In this document: positions 60,111 through 64,000 of the stretch, piece after piece
Layout: the number at the start of each line of letters is the position of its first letter
Numbering within the stretch: the stretch's first letter is position 1
NCBI RefSeq assembly: GCF_014202275.1
Contig: NZ_JACHGF010000001.1
Span: 434,001 to 498,000, forward strand
Source: Rhabdobacter roseus
GTDB lineage: Bacteria > Bacteroidota > Bacteroidia > Cytophagales > Spirosomataceae
Reading direction: 5' to 3'
Length of the DNA: 64,000 nucleotides
Notes under the pieces: model-generated
What the model was told of the DNA's origin: nothing
The model's database searches: none
Seen by the model: only the letters and a program-made list of their open reading frames with translations
Position numbers and translations under genes: made by a program

Positions 60111-62468
60111 CGGAACCTTGTGAGGCACAAGGGGTACTCAGCCATCAATATTGTAGGCTTAGCGGTAGGTATGGCCGTAGCGATGCTTATCGGTCTGTGG
60201 GTATGGGATGAGCTGTCCTACAACAAGTACCATCAGAACTACGAGCGCATTGCCAAAGTGATGCAACGCGGCACGTTTAACGGGGAAGTTTTTAATGGAG
60301 ATTTTCTACCGCTTCCGCTAGGAACAGAACTTCGCACTTCGTTTTCTAAAGATTTTGAACACGTAATGATGTCGTCCTGGCCGGGCGAGCATATTTTGTC
60401 CTACGGTGACAAGAAATTTACTAAAACGGGGCGATACCTAAGTCCGGCCGCACCCGATATGCTTACGCTCAACATGCTTGCAGGTACCCGGGCGGGCCTG
60501 CAAGACCCAGCCTCCATTTTACTATCCAAATCCGTGGCTCAGACCTTGTTTGGAGAGGGAGATCCCGTGGGTGAAATTATGAAGATAGATAATAAGCTGG
60601 ACGTTAAAGTAACCGGCGTGTACGAAGATCTTCCCTTCAATACTGAGTTTCGGGAACTGACTTTTATTGCGCCCTGGGACCTATACGTTTCGTCGGAAGA
60701 ATGGGTAAAACAGGCGCAGGACAATGCCGAGTGGAACAATAACTCTTGGCATATTCTGGCGCAGATTGCTCCTAACACAAATTTTGAGGCGGTATCGACT
60801 AAAATTAAAGACCTCAAATTAAAGCATGCTCCTGAAGTAGCTTTTGTGAAGCCCGAGATTTTTTTGCATCCCATGAGTCGCTGGCACTTATACGACAGTT
60901 GGGATAAAGCGGGGAAGGTAAGCGGTCGTATTCAGTACGTTTGGCTATTTGGAATTATCGGGGTATTTGTGCTGCTGCTGGCCTGCATCAACTTCATGAA
61001 CCTCTCAACGGCACGCTCCGAAAAACGGGCTAAAGAAGTAGGCATTCGCAAAGCCGTTGGCTCGGTCAGGACTCAGCTTATTAGTCAGTTTTTGAGTGAA
61101 TCACTGCTGGTGGTTACGGTTGCCTTTGTATTGTCATTGTTGTTGGTGTGGCTTATATTACCATTCTTTAATGAAGTAGCGGATAAGGAAATAGCCGTAT
61201 TATGGACCAATCCCGTTTTTTGGTTATTTGGAATCGGTTTCAGTCTGTTTACTGGATTATTGGCGGGAAGTTATCCGGCATTTTACCTGTCTTCTTTCCA
61301 GCCGGTAAAAGTACTCAAAGGTACCTTCAGAATAGGGCGCTTTGCTTCCATGCCCCGTAAGGTGCTGGTAGTGGTTCAATTTACAGTTTCGGTAACGCTT
61401 ATCATTGGTACCGTCCTGGTTTTTCGGCAGATTCAATACGCTAAAAATCGTCCAATTGGGTATGACCGAAACGGTTTGATTACCGTTGCTATGAATACGC
61501 CCGAATTATACGGACGTTACAATGCCTTACGTAGTGAACTGCTACAAACGGGGGCGGTTATAGAGATGTCCACCTCGTCTACTCCGGCTACCCATTTGCT
61601 TTCTAAAAACGGCGGATTCGAGTGGGAAGGAAAAGATCCCAATCTAAAAGCGCAATTTGGTACCGTAGCCGTGACTCACGATTTTGGCAAAACGGTTGGT
61701 TGGCAATTCGTAGAAGGGCGTGACTTTTCTCGGCAGTTTTCCACCGATTCGTCGGGGATGGTCCTGAACGAAACGGCCGCCCGGTACATGGGGATCAAAG
61801 ATCCGGTGGGAAAAACGATTAAATGGGATGGACGGTCTTTCCACGTAGTGGGAGTGGTTAAAGATATGGTGATGGAATCTCCTTTCGAACCGGCTTTTCA
61901 GACTGTATTTATGCTGAATTACGATTGGGCCAGCGTTATCAACATTAAACTAAATCCTACCCTCAGTATCAGCGAATCCCTAGCTAAAATTGAAACCATT
62001 TTCCGCACCTTCAATCCCGGCAGCCCGTTTGATTACAAATTCTCAGATCAGCAATACGCCCTGAAATTTGCTGCCGAAGAGCGTATCGGAAAGTTGGCAG
62101 CAGTATTTGCTGTATTGGCCATTTTCATTAGTTGCTTGGGACTTTTCGGGTTGGCCTCGTTCGTAGCTGAGCAGCGTACAAAAGAAATTGGCATTCGGAA
62201 GGTGCTGGGAGCTACCGTGTTTAACCTCTGGCAGTTGTTGTCCAAGGACTTTGTATTTCTGGTGTTAATTGCTTTCGTGATGGCGGCACCCTTGGCCTAC
62301 TACTTTCTGAACGGCTGGTTGCAGAAGTATACGTACCGTACCGAGATCTCCTGGTGGATTTTTGCCGCTACCGGGGCGAGCGCGTTGCTTATTACCTTGC
62401 TCACGGTGAGCTTTCAGGCCATTAAAGCTGCCCTGATGAACCCGGTGAAGACGCTGAAAACGGAGTAA
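59853..62468 (+). CDS. FtsX-like ABC transporter permease with prefix domain
   Basis: An 871-residue inner-membrane protein with an N-terminal prefix domain (about 1-65, RWADRLLERFCAPHLLEEIQ and onward), then MacB/FtsX architecture twice: helix, large periplasmic domain (about 120-350), and helices near 360-380, 410-440, 460-480; a second set near 560 and 770-865 with FVAEQRTKEIGIRKVLGATV. Such proteins work with an ATPase in export or envelope mechanics. From about 60060 to 62460 the DNA has no AAAGTACC octamer and is AT-richer, unlike the prefix part. It is coupled to PadR. Confidence 0.9.
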   Translation: MKPPRWADRLLERFCAPHLLEEIQGDLHERFERRRVLFGERAARRQYIWEVLGFLRPFALKRKRNTTSTTYLVSPMMLQNYFKIAFRNLVRHKGYSAINIVGLAVGMAVAMLIGLWVWDELSYNKYHQNYERIAKVMQRGTFNGEVFNGDFLPLPLGTELRTSFSKDFEHVMMSSWPGEHILSYGDKKFTKTGRYLSPAAPDMLTLNMLAGTRAGLQDPASILLSKSVAQTLFGEGDPVGEIMKIDNKLDVKVTGVYEDLPFNTEFRELTFIAPWDLYVSSEEWVKQAQDNAEWNNNSWHILAQIAPNTNFEAVSTKIKDLKLKHAPEVAFVKPEIFLHPMSRWHLYDSWDKAGKVSGRIQYVWLFGIIGVFVLLLACINFMNLSTARSEKRAKEVGIRKAVGSVRTQLISQFLSESLLVVTVAFVLSLLLVWLILPFFNEVADKEIAVLWTNPVFWLFGIGFSLFTGLLAGSYPAFYLSSFQPVKVLKGTFRIGRFASMPRKVLVVVQFTVSVTLIIGTVLVFRQIQYAKNRPIGYDRNGLITVAMNTPELYGRYNALRSELLQTGAVIEMSTSSTPATHLLSKNGGFEWEGKDPNLKAQFGTVAVTHDFGKTVGWQFVEGRDFSRQFSTDSSGMVLNETAARYMGIKDPVGKTIKWDGRSFHVVGVVKDMVMESPFEPAFQTVFMLNYDWASVINIKLNPTLSISESLAKIETIFRTFNPGSPFDYKFSDQQYALKFAAEERIGKLAAVFAVLAIFISCLGLFGLASFVAEQRTKEIGIRKVLGATVFNLWQLLSKDFVFLVLIAFVMAAPLAYYFLNGWLQKYTYRTEISWWIFAATGASALLITLLTVSFQAIKAALMNPVKTLKTE

Positions 62469-62472
62469 GCTT

Positions 62473-62735
62473 ATGAAACCACCGCCACGCTGGGCCGACC
62501 GCCTGCTGGAGCGCTTCTGTGCACCGCACTTGCTGGAAGAGATTCAGGGGGATCTGCACGAGCGCTTCGAGCGCCGCCGGGTACTTTTTGGCGAACGTGC
62601 GGCCCGGCGGCAGTACGGCTGGGAGGTACTTGGGTTTCTGCGGCCTTTTGCCTTGAAACGAAAAAGGAATGCTACTTCTACCACTTATCTAATTAGCCAT
62701 ATGATGATCCAGAATTATTTCAAAATCGCGTTTAG
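62473..62735 (+). repeat. Conserved 5' module of two permease genes, copy 2
   Basis: Partner of 59853-60110. Small differences such as an extra proline codon and TACGGCTGG against TACATCTGG show the copies have drifted a little. It keeps both GTAC words of copy 1. Confidence 0.85.
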
Positions 62736-64000
62736 AAACTTGCGGAAACACAAGGCGTTCAGTTTTATCAACATTGCCGGGGTAGCCCTGGGGCTGGCTT
62801 GTTTTCTGATGCTAGCGCTTTACGTCAAGGACGAGCTGAGTTACGACCGCCACCATGCCCATGCCGACCGGATCTACCGGCTGTCGCGGACGTTCCTGTC
62901 TAAAGATGGTACGGTATCCTTGCGGCTAGGACACGCCGCCCCGCCGTTCGGGCCGTTGATCAAGCAGGATTTTCCGGAGGTGGAGGAGGTAGTTCGGATG
63001 CTGGAAACGGGCGCGCTAATACGGTACGGAGACCACCTCTTCAACGAAAATGAGCTGTTTGTAGCGGAACAGAATCTATTCAAGGTTTTTTCCTTTAAAG
63101 TGCTGAGCGGTAATCCGGATAAGGCGCTCGAAAATCCGTTTTCCATTATGTTTTCCCGCCCGATGGCCGAGAAGTACTTCGGGAAGGAGAATCCGCTGGG
63201 CAAGGTGGTACGGCTCGACGACCAGCTCGACTACACCGTGACGGGCGTTTTTGAACCCCTACCCGCGCAGTCGCACTTTCACCCCAGCTTCCTGATTTCG
63301 TTTACTACGCTGAACGACGACCGGGTCTACGGCGCCGAAGGCTTGCGCAGCAACTGGGGCAATAATTCGTTCTCGACGTTTTTGCTCCTACCCGAGAAGT
63401 ACGATGCGCAAAAAATGGTGAAAGCGTTTCCTGATTTTCAAAACCGCCACATCGACCCCAAAGCCTCGACCTACTCGGTACTGGATCTGATGAAGCTAAC
63501 GGATATTCACCTGCACTCGCACCTGGACTCCGAAATTGAAGCCAATGGCGACATTCAGTACGTGTACCTGTTCTCGGCCATTGCCCTTTTTATTTTGATC
63601 ATTGCCTGTATCAACTACATGAATCTGGCCACGGCCAAGTCGGCTACGCGCGCCAAGGAGGTAGGAATGCGGAAGGTGATTGGGGCGGTGCGCTTACAAC
63701 TGATCAATCAGTTTTTAAGCGAGTCCGTCTTGCTGGTGGGCGTGTCCGTGGTGCTGGCGGTGGGCATCGTGGTACTTTGCTTGCCAGCGTTGAATAATTT
63801 TACCCAAAAACAGCTGTCGTTCGCGGCCCTGCTGGACCCTACCTTCCTGGCCATTCTGGTTTTCATTACCCTTTTTACCGGCCTCGTGGCCGGAAGTTAC
63901 CCGGCTTTTTTCATGACGTCATTCCAGCCCATTAGCGTGCTGAAAGGCCGGATGGCTTCCGTGCTGAAAAATGGAATGCTGCGCCAGACGCTGGTCGTGG
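62473..64000 (+). CDS. FtsX-like ABC transporter permease with prefix domain, 5' part
   Basis: Starts four bases after the previous permease stop and runs open to the window edge (509 codons). MKPPPRWADRLLERFCAPHL begins the prefix domain, followed by the permease start MMIQNYFKIAFRNLRKHKAF, a hydrophobic segment GVALGLACFLMLALYV, a periplasmic domain and helices including YVYLFSAIALFILIIACINY, then RAKEVGMRKVIGAVR, a hallmark of the family. It is a paralogue of the preceding gene. The stop lies outside the window, so its true length is unknown. Cotranscribed with PadR and the first permease. Confidence 0.92.
   Translation, partial: MKPPPRWADRLLERFCAPHLLEEIQGDLHERFERRRVLFGERAARRQYGWEVLGFLRPFALKRKRNATSTTYLISHMMIQNYFKIAFRNLRKHKAFSFINIAGVALGLACFLMLALYVKDELSYDRHHAHADRIYRLSRTFLSKDGTVSLRLGHAAPPFGPLIKQDFPEVEEVVRMLETGALIRYGDHLFNENELFVAEQNLFKVFSFKVLSGNPDKALENPFSIMFSRPMAEKYFGKENPLGKVVRLDDQLDYTVTGVFEPLPAQSHFHPSFLISFTTLNDDRVYGAEGLRSNWGNNSFSTFLLLPEKYDAQKMVKAFPDFQNRHIDPKASTYSVLDLMKLTDIHLHSHLDSEIEANGDIQYVYLFSAIALFILIIACINYMNLATAKSATRAKEVGMRKVIGAVRLQLINQFLSESVLLVGVSVVLAVGIVVLCLPALNNFTQKQLSFAALLDPTFLAILVFITLFTGLVAGSYPAFFMTSFQPISVLKGRMASVLKNGMLRQTLVV

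Noticed and set aside
1-64000. tRNA, rRNA, CRISPR arrays, insertion sequences and prophage genes
   Set aside because: I looked for conserved tRNA arms, rRNA segments, regularly spaced repeats and transposase or integrase motifs and found none that hold up.

Overview
The window is an ordinary chromosomal segment from a bacterium of the phylum Bacteroidota, most probably the order Cytophagales (Spirosoma/Dyadobacter-like). The supports are: promoters with the Bacteroidota -7 box TAnnTTTG, SusC/BtuB-type TonB receptors beside a DUF5074 lipoprotein, a giant hybrid histidine kinase with Reg_prop/Y_Y_Y sensor, a TPR/beta-propeller/OmpA protein, FtsX permeases with a prefix domain behind a PadR regulator, and release factor 1 with a PVT codon-recognition motif. 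No rRNA, tRNA, CRISPR array, prophage, integrase or transposase was found.

Layout. 1-2.1 kb: end of a UBP zinc-finger protein, a bestrophin channel, an SDR oxidoreductase. 2.2-5.9 kb: a glycan-processing trio (alginate-lyase family enzyme, GH20-like hydrolase, DUF5009 acyltransferase). 5.8-6.6 kb: a PemK/MazF-type toxin-antitoxin pair bracketed by an 86-bp direct repeat that copies the 3' end of the acyltransferase gene. 6.7-12.9 kb: MBL hydrolase, orphan oxidase subunit III, ispE, a PorE-like envelope protein, an HSDL2-like SDR. 13.2-24.4 kb: hybrid kinase, TonB siderophore receptor, GNAT, M28 and S9 peptidases. 24.5-35 kb: MarR regulator with a membrane protein, xylulokinase, prfA, a sigma factor, a histidine kinase/LytTR pair, thioredoxin, VOC and DMT proteins. 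35.1-38.4 kb: cobalamin riboswitch, BtuB-like receptor and DUF5074 lipoprotein, a vitamin B12 uptake unit. 38.5-44.1 kb: two loci encoding DUF2975 membrane proteins with YozG-like HTH regulators, separated by a TPR protein and a DEAD-box helicase. 44.2-48.4 kb: fbp, fructosamine kinase, two secreted proteins. 48.5-50.5 kb: an AT-rich accessory stretch with gene remnants and a HigBA pair. 50.6-59.2 kb: valS, a hydrolase, fabI, a vWA-like lipoprotein, a methyltransferase, comM. 59.5 kb to the end: PadR plus two FtsX-type permeases, the second cut by the window edge.

Two signals stand out. First, the octamer AAAGTACC/GGTACTTT, built on the palindrome GTAC, is enormously over-represented in genes and spacers (20 copies by hand count in the first 10 kb, about 0.3 expected), and forms inverted pairs in hairpins just after genes. 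It behaves like a DNA-uptake word or the cyanobacterial HIP1 word, and is missing from AT-rich genes that look recently acquired. Second, the two DUF2975-HTH loci share a 37-bp promoter/operator block that matches at 27 positions without gaps, and their regulators are nearly identical in the DNA-binding region. This points to one cross-talking, self-regulated membrane system of unknown function.
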